The position numbers were made by a program, and so were the translations under genes. 64,000 nt of DNA, taken from CAYMQB01 sp964392665 (lineage in GTDB: Bacteria > Hydrothermota > E44-bin80). Location: positions 1-64,000 of the forward strand of contig CAYMQB010000005.1 in the NCBI GenBank assembly GCA_964392665.1, given 5' to 3'. Under the pieces are notes generated by a model. The model had not been told where the DNA came from. It searched no databases and saw only the letters and a program-made list of their open reading frames with translations. Each line of letters starts with the position of its first letter. Positions within the stretch are counted from its first letter, which is position 1. Below, one piece after another: positions 7,656 to 15,929 of the stretch.

Positions 7656-8741
7656 CTATTTGTTCAAAAGTGTTAAGGATGGGTCACCGTAAAGCTGGAA
7701 CTCAAGAAGGGTTTTCTTATCATCGTCATCAAGAAATCCTTGCGTACGTACCATCTTCTTTGCAAAGTCTATTTTTGCATTTTTTAGTGCATCACCAAAG
7801 GGAATACACTTTTCGACATATTGAAAGAAATATTTCCCTAAAAGGTCTGCTTCTCTTGAAGGTGGATGAGGGGGGCCATAAGCAATAGCGGTTGATCCCA
7901 CAAAAGCCATTGCTCCTTTTTCGAGAAATCTAAGAGCCATCGATTCGATCTTTGTTTTTTCGAATATCCAGGCACCATAGCAAGCTTCGGAGTAAATTAC
8001 AGTTCGCTTGAGAGTGGGAATGGAAGTAGGTGCAATCGCAATGGGATAAACAGGGAAATTATCTGGATCGTCTGCTGCTCGTTGTCCATACCAGTTTGGA
8101 GATGCCTTTGAGCCGTGCAGGTTGAAGTACAAAAGTCTCTTTTTTAACCAATTCTTCTTAAGGTTTTTTACGTTACAGGGTGGACATATCTTTAGCTGCT
8201 CTGTGTTTTTAATTGCTTTGAATACTTCGCTGGAAGCCTCTTTCCATACGGATGCTGAATAACCAAAACTACTTTGATAACCTTTTAATTTTCTGTGATA
8301 ATCTATTGCTTGCTCGATAAGATGCAGAAGGAAATCGGGTGATTTGGGAGTAGAATCGGGAATTCTTCCAAGGGCTCTCTGTGGAATCAGGTAATCATTG
8401 TCACTTGAAGCGTAAGGAGCATCTGTCAGCAAATATCTGTCCTGATCAGGTGTAGGGTTCTCTGTTATATAAAAGGGAATAATGGAATTTCCTCCAACAA
8501 TAAGGAAATCAAGTTTGATTTTGAAGTTTTTTTCAATTGCATCAAAAAAGGTTTTCAGTTTTTCAGGTTCTATCCTGGTTTTGAAATTAAACTTAGCCAA
8601 TGTACCTTTTAGTCTGTCAATAATATAGAATTTGCCATCTTTCAGATTTGCAAGCTCTTTTATTGCGTTCAATACTTTTGACGTTGTGTCCTTACCATAC
8701 TTTTTAACGAGGTTACCTTTATGAGTAAGAATTATATTCAT
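7656..8741 (-). CDS. Cytoplasmic gingipain-like (clan CD) cysteine peptidase
   Basis: A 361-residue protein with the caspase/gingipain arrangement: a strand-His-Gly motif YFNLHG (His209) and a second strand ending in SEACYG (Cys254), the expected catalytic dyad of clan CD peptidases. Upstream motifs FLIVGGNSIIPF (79-90) and GRIP (125-128) resemble the C25 gingipain subdomain. Unlike gingipains it has no signal peptide, no propeptide and no sorting domain, so it should act in the cytoplasm. It lies immediately upstream of the ECF sigma/anti-sigma pair in the same direction. The family assignment is by motif and order, not by alignment, and proteolytic activity is inferred. Confidence 0.7.
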   Translation of the reverse strand: MNIILTHKGNLVKKYGKDTTSKVLNAIKELANLKDGKFYIIDRLKGTLAKFNFKTRIEPEKLKTFFDAIEKNFKIKLDFLIVGGNSIIPFYITENPTPDQDRYLLTDAPYASSDNDYLIPQRALGRIPDSTPKSPDFLLHLIEQAIDYHRKLKGYQSSFGYSASVWKEASSEVFKAIKNTEQLKICPPCNVKNLKKNWLKKRLLYFNLHGSKASPNWYGQRAADDPDNFPVYPIAIAPTSIPTLKRTVIYSEACYGAWIFEKTKIESMALRFLEKGAMAFVGSTAIAYGPPHPPSREADLLGKYFFQYVEKCIPFGDALKNAKIDFAKKMVRTQGFLDDDDKKTLLEFQLYGDPSLTLLNK

Positions 8742-8831
8742 GCTTTTTTTAAAAAATTCTTCAGTTTAATGTGCACCAAAACACAGTTTGGCATCAATTA
8801 AAAGAATTATCTACTTCGAGCTCAGTTTGGT

Positions 8832-10184
8832 TTACTTCTGCTTAGAGAAGCTTTTCTTTATTTTGCGATACAGGGTTGCAGGATGTATACCTAATAGTTT
8901 TGCAGCTTTTGTCTTATTGCCCCCGCATTTTTTGATTGCTTCTCGTATTGCGCTATCTTGCAAGTCTTTTAGCGTCACATCTTCTTTGACCGGGATATCC
9001 GAATGAATAATGAGATAGATATCTTCTTCACTTATTTTATCACCTTCTATGAGAATCATAGTGCGTTCGACGAAATTTTCAAGTTCTCTCACGTTCCCAG
9101 GCCAATTATGCTCTTTGAGCTTATCCATTGCTGTTTTTGAGAATTCTTTTGGTGGAATATTGAGTTTTCTTGTGAAATGTTGTGTAAAATTGTTTACAAG
9201 AAGCGGTATATCTTCTCTCCTATCTCTTAAGGGGGGAATGAATACGGGAATGACATTGAGTCTGTAGAAAAGGTCTTCTCTGAATTCTCCTTTCTTAACG
9301 GATTCCTCGAGATTCTTATTCGTTGCTCCAATCAGACGAACATTCACTTTTACGGTTTTTGTATCACCTAAGGCGACTATTTCCTTGTACTGAAGCACAC
9401 GGAGCAATTTGACCTGTATCTTTGGGCTTATTTCTCCAACCTCGTCCATAAAAAAGGTTCCACCGTCAGCAACCTGAAAAAGTCCTCTCTTGTTTTGAAC
9501 AGCGCCAGTGAAGGCACCTCTTTTGTATCCAAAGAGTTCACTTTCGAGCAGTGTTTCTGGAAGGGCACTACAATTCAATGTGACGAATTGTTCGTTTTTC
9601 CTATTGCTTTTATTGTGAAGCCTTTTAGCGATAAGTTCTTTTCCGGTTCCTGTTTCTCCGTATATCATAATGGTTGCATCTGTTTGAGCAACCTTGTCAA
9701 TAAGAGCGAGAAGGTCAATTATTTTTTTGCTACTGCCAATAATTTTGCTCTCCTGTTTTACCATTTTATTCTTCAAGAAGATGTTTTGCTGTCTCAATTG
9801 CTCTTTTTCAAAGACATTATTTAATCTGAATTTTATCTCATTAATTCTAAACGGTTTTGTAATGAAATCACTTGCTCCTGCTCTTAGGGCTTCTACAGCA
9901 CTCTCGAATGTTCCGTATGCTGTAATTAGCAGCACAATAATATCCGGATTGTCATTTTTTAATTTTTTTAGCAGTTCAAGACCGTCCATTCCTGACATCT
10001 TGATGTCAGTGATAACACAGTGGAAAAATCTGGTCGCAACGACTTCTAAGGCTTTTTGTCCACCTGATGCTGTTTCTACTTCATAACCTTCTCTTTCCAG
10101 TGCAATCTTGAGCCATTCGAGAATTCCTTCCTCGTCATCGACAACCAGGATGGATCTATTTTTTTTTGATTTCGGATTATTCAT
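8832..10184 (-). CDS. pilR: Sigma-54-dependent response regulator (PilR/NtrC type)
   Basis: A 450-residue three-domain regulator. A receiver domain (about 12-125) has the phospho-acceptor Asp60 in VITDIKMSGMDG. A central AAA+ sigma-54 interaction domain (about 150-380) has GETGTGKE, the GAFTGA loop that contacts sigma-54, and a Walker-B-like FMDEV. The C-terminal Fis-type helix-turn-helix is KCGGNKTKAAKLLGIHPATL. It starts 3 nt after the sensor kinase gene, so the two form a two-component pair. Position next to pilB/T/C supports a PilR-like role, but the family is large and other targets are possible. Confidence 0.88.
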   Translation of the reverse strand: MNNPKSKKNRSILVVDDEEGILEWLKIALEREGYEVETASGGQKALEVVATRFFHCVITDIKMSGMDGLELLKKLKNDNPDIIVLLITAYGTFESAVEALRAGASDFITKPFRINEIKFRLNNVFEKEQLRQQNIFLKNKMVKQESKIIGSSKKIIDLLALIDKVAQTDATIMIYGETGTGKELIAKRLHNKSNRKNEQFVTLNCSALPETLLESELFGYKRGAFTGAVQNKRGLFQVADGGTFFMDEVGEISPKIQVKLLRVLQYKEIVALGDTKTVKVNVRLIGATNKNLEESVKKGEFREDLFYRLNVIPVFIPPLRDRREDIPLLVNNFTQHFTRKLNIPPKEFSKTAMDKLKEHNWPGNVRELENFVERTMILIEGDKISEEDIYLIIHSDIPVKEDVTLKDLQDSAIREAIKKCGGNKTKAAKLLGIHPATLYRKIKKSFSKQK

Positions 10185-10187
10185 CTC

Positions 10188-11798
10188 TTAGGTAATTATT
10201 TTCTGGAGGGGAAGCCACACGGTGAAATTGCTGCCCTTGCCTTTTTCTGAATCCACAATTATCTCACCACCATGTTGTTCAATAATCCTATGGGCAACCG
10301 AAAGTCCCAAACCCGAACCGCCTTTGGTTTTTGAATAGAATGGTTGGAATATTCTTTCTAAATCTTGTTTTGACATCCCTTTTCCGTTGTCCTTGAATGT
10401 AATTCCGCAGGAGTTGTTTTTTGCTGAAAAATAGATATCTATTTTTCCATTTTTCCCCAAAGCAGCAAAAGCGTTTAACAGAATATTGATAAAAACCTGC
10501 TTTATCTGTTCGGGATCTGCAAAGACTATGGCTGTGTTCTTTTCGGGAAAGTTAATCGTTATTTCGATTCCTCTGTTGTATGAAGGGTGATTTTTTACAA
10601 GTTCTATAACATCTCTCAGGATATATGAAAGATCGACATTCTTCCGTTCACCTTTTGGTATACGAACAAATTGCAGGAACCTTTCGATAATATTATTCAA
10701 TCTTTCTGCTTCTTTTAGAACAAGACCGACAAGTTTTGTAACTTTCTCATCGCTGGTTTTAATCTGCTCTGTTATAACTTCAAGAGCGCCTTGAATCGAT
10801 GCAAGAGGGTTTCGAATTTCGTGAGCTATACCTGCCGATAGTTCCAGAGCTGTTTTCATTCTATCGGTAGTTCGGAGTCTCTTTTTAACTTCTTCCTCCT
10901 CTGTTAGGTCAACGATACTTATTAATATTCCTCCGTAGTTAATGTTCTCTCTTTTCATCGGTGATACAGTAACCATAATCGGGATTTCTTTGTCAAAAGC
11001 ATTTGAAACAATCAGTTTTTTCTGTTTGCGCTCGTTCCCGGAGAAGGTTGAGATAAACTCTCCGAGTTCCTCTAATCTTTCGGGGAGAAGTTTTTCAAAA
11101 GAACTTGAGAGTGATTTTTTGCTATCCAAAGAGAGGATGGAAACCGCTGCAGGATTACAGTGTTTGATCCTTGAATTTTTGTCAATGGTGATAATCCCCG
11201 AGTGAATGTTTTCGAGTATGTCATCGGTTGTCATTCGAATGTCTTTGAGAACCAGAGAATCTGTGGAGAATTTTCCCCTGAAATATATTAGAAGGGCGGA
11301 AGATAGGTAGAAAAATAGAACAAAAATAAAGATTTTCAAAAAGTAATGCATCGCTTCTATATTGAAGATTGTTATGTTGATTTCCGAAGAAAGGTGTTGA
11401 TTCATCCACAGTACTTCGCTCGCAATGAGTGCTGCACCAGCAATTGTTGTTACGGTGAAAGCACCGGCTGGATGAAGGGAAAAGCTACCCTCAAGTATAT
11501 TCAGGAAGAAAAGAAGAGTGAAAGGACTGTTTACGCTTCCCGTGAAAGTAACGAGTCCTGTAACGATTATTGTGTCGGTTACACTCTGTGCGAAGTCATA
11601 AACACGACCTCGTTTACCGGTTTTCAAGATTAAGTAGAAGATTATGCTTGCCAAGTAACTAAGGAAAATAACAATGACAAGTGGAAAAACCTGAGTGAAA
11701 GGGTCGCTTTTTCTAAAGAAGATTTCAGGTCCTAATACAAGGGTTGAGATAATGGGACGAAGTACTATTATTAATCTACGCGGGGAATTTCCGCTCAT
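10188..11798 (-). CDS. pilS: PilS-like membrane sensor histidine kinase
   Basis: A 536-residue kinase. The N-terminal ~175 residues hold about five or six membrane segments with short loops, as in PilS. A PAS-like domain follows (about 195-300). The dimerisation domain carries the phospho-accepting His326 in AHEIRNPLAS, and the ATPase domain contains NAFAALG (N box), DNGKGM and GGSGLGLSVA. It lies between pilC (18-nt gap) and the sigma-54 response regulator (3-nt gap). The signal it senses is not known; in Pseudomonas PilS senses pilin in the membrane. The pilin gene itself is not in this window. Confidence 0.85.
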   Translation of the reverse strand: MSGNSPRRLIIVLRPIISTLVLGPEIFFRKSDPFTQVFPLVIVIFLSYLASIIFYLILKTGKRGRVYDFAQSVTDTIIVTGLVTFTGSVNSPFTLLFFLNILEGSFSLHPAGAFTVTTIAGAALIASEVLWMNQHLSSEINITIFNIEAMHYFLKIFIFVLFFYLSSALLIYFRGKFSTDSLVLKDIRMTTDDILENIHSGIITIDKNSRIKHCNPAAVSILSLDSKKSLSSSFEKLLPERLEELGEFISTFSGNERKQKKLIVSNAFDKEIPIMVTVSPMKRENINYGGILISIVDLTEEEEVKKRLRTTDRMKTALELSAGIAHEIRNPLASIQGALEVITEQIKTSDEKVTKLVGLVLKEAERLNNIIERFLQFVRIPKGERKNVDLSYILRDVIELVKNHPSYNRGIEITINFPEKNTAIVFADPEQIKQVFINILLNAFAALGKNGKIDIYFSAKNNSCGITFKDNGKGMSKQDLERIFQPFYSKTKGGSGLGLSVAHRIIEQHGGEIIVDSEKGKGSNFTVWLPLQKIIT

Positions 11799-11816
11799 CT
11801 TTTCCCATTTTTCATC

Positions 11817-13034
11817 CTACTGTGAACCCATAAATGTTGAAGCCATTTGGAAGATAGGTAAATACATTGCTACGACAATAACACCTATTACGGCTCCGAG
11901 AACCACGACAATAATAGGTTCCAAAGCAGCCATTAGATTTTCAACCGCTGAATCCACTTCGGTTTCATAGAAATCTGCAACCTTGTTTAGCATATCATCT
12001 ATGCCTCCAGTTGCTTCGCCGATGGAAACCATCTGTATAACCATTGGAGGGAAAATCCTTTTTTCCTGCGACAGTGGGCTGGCAATTGTCTCACCTTCCT
12101 TGATACTGTCTCGTGCACGCATTATGGCGATTTCAACGACTTTGTTCCCGGATGTTTTTGCGGTTATTTCAAGTGCATCGAGGATATTGACTCCGCTAGC
12201 AAGAAGTGTCGATAGGGTTCTCGAGAACCTGGCAAGAGCCGTCTTCTGCAAAAGGTCACCCAGGACTGGAATTCTAAGCATAAGTTGATCGATTACCAAT
12301 CTTCCGTTTTGTGTTTTTCCATACATCCTCACGGCGATAACAATTGCTATAACTACAACAATAACAATCAGGAAGTATCTTCTCAAAATGTGACTGATAT
12401 TTAGTATTATCTGAGTGAGCATCGGCAAGGATGCGCCCATTCCTTGATACATCGATGCGAAGATTGGAATGACGAAGACGAGAAGAATTGCTACAGCTGC
12501 TATTGTGACTATCGTAATCATTGCAGGATATATCATAGCACCTTTTATTTTTCTAATAATTTCGGCGGTTTTTTCCAAATATGTGGCAAGTCGTACTAGT
12601 ATGTTGTCGAGCGCACCTCCTGCTTCACCCGCGGCAACCATATTTATATAAAGGTCCGAAAAACTCCTTTTCTGTCTTGCAAGGGCATCGGCTAGTGTTG
12701 CTCCTCCTTCAATGTCTTCCGTTATCTCGGCTAAAACCTGTTTGAAACCTTGTTTGCTAACCTGTTTCTTAAGGGTTTCGAGACAGTCCATCAGGGCGAG
12801 GCCAGCATTTATCATCGTAGCAAATTGTCTTGTAAAGATAGCAAGTTCTTTTGTGCTGAGCCTTTTTCCGCCAAAGAGTGATAGAGACATTTGTTTTGGT
12901 TTTGGTTTAACAGAAACGGGTATGACTTTTTTTGTTCTTAATGCTTTAAGAACATCAGCCTGGTTTTCTGCAACCATCTCCCCTGTTGTAACCCTTCCCG
13001 ATGCAGTTCTACCTTTCCATACAAAAGTAGGCAT
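11817..13034 (-). CDS. pilC: Type IV pilus inner-membrane platform protein PilC
   Basis: A 405-residue T2SF/PilC-family protein that couples the cytoplasmic ATPases to pilin extraction and polymerisation. It starts MPTFVWKGRTASGRV, typical of the family. There are two homologous T2SF domains (about 70-195 and 275-400), each ending in a hydrophobic helix pair, with VAAGEAGGALD and VSIGEATGGIDD as the paired family motifs. A GGAGG-type SD (GGAGGTAATAA) precedes the ATG. The gene lies 24 nt downstream of pilT in the pil operon. Confidence 0.95.
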   Translation of the reverse strand: MPTFVWKGRTASGRVTTGEMVAENQADVLKALRTKKVIPVSVKPKPKQMSLSLFGGKRLSTKELAIFTRQFATMINAGLALMDCLETLKKQVSKQGFKQVLAEITEDIEGGATLADALARQKRSFSDLYINMVAAGEAGGALDNILVRLATYLEKTAEIIRKIKGAMIYPAMITIVTIAAVAILLVFVIPIFASMYQGMGASLPMLTQIILNISHILRRYFLIVIVVVIAIVIAVRMYGKTQNGRLVIDQLMLRIPVLGDLLQKTALARFSRTLSTLLASGVNILDALEITAKTSGNKVVEIAIMRARDSIKEGETIASPLSQEKRIFPPMVIQMVSIGEATGGIDDMLNKVADFYETEVDSAVENLMAALEPIIVVVLGAVIGVIVVAMYLPIFQMASTFMGSQ

Positions 13035-13058
13035 TTATTACCTCCAGATTAAATAAAA

Positions 13059-14129
13059 TTAAACATTTACCTTACTTTGCTGTTCTATCATCTTCTGAAG
13101 TTCTTCCGGATTTCTTGAATGAGCAAAGGCCATTTCAAGAGAAATTTCTTTTTTCATATAGACACTATAGAGTGATTCATTCATCGTCTGCATACCATAT
13201 TTATGACCTGCCTGAATATGACTATATATCTGGTGAACTTTATCGTCTCTTATCAGAGCTTTTACAGCCGGAGTTGCTACAAGTATTTCAAGCCCCAGGC
13301 ACCTTCCACCTCTTACCCTTTTGATAAGTGTTTGGGTGAGGATTCCAAGAATAACAAATGAAAGCTGTGTTCGCACCTGAGATTGTCTGTTCGTTGGAAA
13401 TATGTCTATGATACGTGTTATGCTTTCTGCTGCAGAGTTAGTGTGAAGCGTAGCGAAAGTGAGGTGACCTGTTTCTGCGATTTTCAATGCTGATTCGGTA
13501 GTTTCCAAGTCCCTCATCTCTCCCACCATAACTACATCAGGGTCCTGTCTTAACACATATTTCAAAGCATTCGCGAAGCTTTTTGTATCGTCTCCCACCT
13601 GTCTCTGATTTATTATACATTTTTTGTGCTTAAAAAGATATTCTATTGGGTCTTCGACCGTTACGATATGGGACCTTCTCTCATTATTTACCTTATCTAT
13701 CATAGTAGCTAATGTTGTCGATTTTCCACTCCCAGTAGGTCCGGTTACAAGTATAAGTCCTTTCTGCCGTGCTGCAAGTTCTGCTGCAACAGGTGGCAGT
13801 CCTAATTCCTTGAAGCTTCGAATCTGATATGGAATAGTTCGGATTGCCATTGCTATTGCACCTCTTTGCATAAAAACGTTTCCCCTAAAGCGGCTAAGGT
13901 TCGGAATTCCAAAAGAGAGGTCAAGTTCTCTGGTTGTTTCAAATCTTTTTTTCTGTTCATCATTAAGAAGGCTGTAGACCAGGTCTTTTGTGACCTTTGG
14001 GGTGAGCACTTCGTGGCTGGTTGGCACCAGGTCTCCGTCGATACGTATCACTGGTGGTGCTCCGACAGTTAGGTGAAGATCAGTGCCGTTTCTTGAAATC
14101 AATTCTTCCAACAATTGTGTTATTGTCAT
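13059..14129 (-). CDS. pilT: Type IV pilus retraction ATPase PilT
   Basis: A 356-residue hexameric secretion ATPase that depolymerises the pilus (twitching motility). Motifs: Walker A GPTGSGKST, Asp box with TVEDPIEY, Walker B VMVGEMRD, His box TLHTNSAAE, and the C-terminal AIRNLIRE-like segment, here VKALIRDDK, that distinguishes PilT from PilB. Length is typical. It is preceded by a GGGGGAA SD and follows pilB' by about 80 nt in the same operon. Confidence 0.95.
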   Translation of the reverse strand: MTITQLLEELISRNGTDLHLTVGAPPVIRIDGDLVPTSHEVLTPKVTKDLVYSLLNDEQKKRFETTRELDLSFGIPNLSRFRGNVFMQRGAIAMAIRTIPYQIRSFKELGLPPVAAELAARQKGLILVTGPTGSGKSTTLATMIDKVNNERRSHIVTVEDPIEYLFKHKKCIINQRQVGDDTKSFANALKYVLRQDPDVVMVGEMRDLETTESALKIAETGHLTFATLHTNSAAESITRIIDIFPTNRQSQVRTQLSFVILGILTQTLIKRVRGGRCLGLEILVATPAVKALIRDDKVHQIYSHIQAGHKYGMQTMNESLYSVYMKKEISLEMAFAHSRNPEELQKMIEQQSKVNV

Positions 14130-14208
14130 AGTTCCCCCTATTTAAAAAGTCGAAGTTCCGTTTTCCTGTATTCGCTTGTTCTTCTTAGTATTTACCATTC
14201 TTGGTTTA

Positions 14209-15921
14209 TTATAGTGAAGCTGTTTCTCTGGTTACTTCTTCGAGTGTTGTTATTCCTTTTTTTACTTTAACGAGTGCATCGTCTCTCAATGTATGCATAC
14301 CCTCTCCTTTTGCACCTTCTCTAATTGCTGCAGCCGGAGAATTCTTAAGAATCAATTCCCTTACAATAGGCGTAATAGGTAAAACTTCCGTTATTGCAAT
14401 TCTTCCTTTGTAACCTGTTTGATTACATCTTGCACACCCTCTACCTCTATAAACCTTTTTGCCCTCAAGCAGTGTAGGATCTATGTTGGCTTCCCTAAGA
14501 AGCACGGGGTCAGGTTCTACTTCTTCCTTACATTCGGAACATATTTTTCTAACAAGTCTTTGAGCTTGGATAAGGTTCAAAGATGCCGCTACCATAAAGG
14601 GTTTAATACCCATATCCACCAGTCGATTGACGGTGCTCGGAGCATCGTTTGTATGTATCGTCGATAGAACAAGATGACCCGTCAATGCAGCTCTAACAGC
14701 GATTTCGGCAGTTTCATTGTCTCTAATTTCACCTACCATTATTATATTGGGTGACTGCCTTAAGAATGACCTTAGTGCTTCGGCAAATGTGAAACCTATT
14801 TCTTCGTTTACCTGAACCTGGTTTATTCCTTTTAGGTTATATTCAACAGGGTCTTCGGCGGTTATTATTTGAACTTCTTTCGTATTCAACCTGCTAAGTG
14901 CAGAATACAGTGTAGTTGACTTACCGCTTCCTGTAGGTCCTGTCACAAGAACGATTCCATATGGCTCTTCAATTGCCTGTATAAATTTCCTAAGAGATTC
15001 CTCTTCAAAACCCAAATCCTTCATATCGAGCATAAGGCTGCTTTTGTCGAGAATTCGCATAACTACTTTTTCGCCAAACAATGTCGGAACAATAGAAACT
15101 CTCAAGTCTATTACTTTGACTCCAACTTTAACGTTTATTCTTCCGTCCTGGGGGATCCGACGCTCTGAGATATTAAGGCGAGACATTATCTTTACTCTTG
15201 AAACAATCGCTGTTTTCATTCTCATAGGAGGTGACATTACTTCTTGAAGAACACCATCTATTCGAAATCGAACCCTGAACAGTTTTTCATAAGGCTCGAT
15301 GTGAATATCGCTTGCCCCCACCTTAACTGCGTCCGTTATTAGAAAATTCACCAACTTTATTACTGGTGCAGATTTCCCCGATGCTTCAAGTTTGCTAATA
15401 TCTACCTGTGTGTCTTCTTCTTCATATTCGCCATCAACGAGTTCGAAATCATCCTGTAGTTCTTCTTCGAATTCTTTAATACTGCTTACCGCTTTGGATA
15501 CAGGATAGTATTGATTCAGGGCTTTTTTGATTTCAATGGATGATGCTACACGCGGAAGAATATCTAATCCCGTATTAAAACCAACATCTTCCATCGCATA
15601 TATATCGCTGGGATTAGACATTGCAAGCATAAGTGTTTTTCCAATTTTCTTCACAGGAAAAACCTCATAGCGATGTGCAAGCTCTGCACTTATAAGCGAG
15701 ATGAGTGAAGCCTCTTTTTTTTCATCATCCAGTTTTACGGGAGGTATCTTAAACTGCTTACTTAGAAATTTAACAAGCTCTCCGTCTTCAATGAATCCCA
15801 ATTTGATAAGTGACGCCCCAATTTTGTCACCGGTTTTCTTTTGTTCGTCAAGCGCCTTGTAAAGCTGTTCTTCTGTTATCAAATTTGCATCTATCAGTAG
15901 ATTTCCGATTTTTTCCTTCAC
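14209..15921 (-). CDS. pilB: Second type IV pilus extension ATPase (PilB paralogue)
   Basis: A 570-residue PilB/GspE-family ATPase. It has an N-terminal MshEN-type domain with two 24-residue repeats (from about 4 and 33), Walker A GPTGSGKST, Walker B VGEIRDNET, His box TIHTND, and a C-terminal zinc site CSECKEE...CARCNQTG. The start is GTG with AAGGA upstream. Immediately upstream lies a full-length paralogue of similar length, so this is a tandem duplication. In the second MshEN repeat the cyclic-di-GMP motif arginine is replaced: Lys33-Ile34-Gly instead of Arg-Leu-Gly. It may therefore respond differently to the second messenger, or serve a different pilus or secretion system. Confidence 0.9.
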   Translation of the reverse strand: MKEKIGNLLIDANLITEEQLYKALDEQKKTGDKIGASLIKLGFIEDGELVKFLSKQFKIPPVKLDDEKKEASLISLISAELAHRYEVFPVKKIGKTLMLAMSNPSDIYAMEDVGFNTGLDILPRVASSIEIKKALNQYYPVSKAVSSIKEFEEELQDDFELVDGEYEEEDTQVDISKLEASGKSAPVIKLVNFLITDAVKVGASDIHIEPYEKLFRVRFRIDGVLQEVMSPPMRMKTAIVSRVKIMSRLNISERRIPQDGRINVKVGVKVIDLRVSIVPTLFGEKVVMRILDKSSLMLDMKDLGFEEESLRKFIQAIEEPYGIVLVTGPTGSGKSTTLYSALSRLNTKEVQIITAEDPVEYNLKGINQVQVNEEIGFTFAEALRSFLRQSPNIIMVGEIRDNETAEIAVRAALTGHLVLSTIHTNDAPSTVNRLVDMGIKPFMVAASLNLIQAQRLVRKICSECKEEVEPDPVLLREANIDPTLLEGKKVYRGRGCARCNQTGYKGRIAITEVLPITPIVRELILKNSPAAAIREGAKGEGMHTLRDDALVKVKKGITTLEEVTRETASL

Positions 15922-15929
15922 TATTGTCC

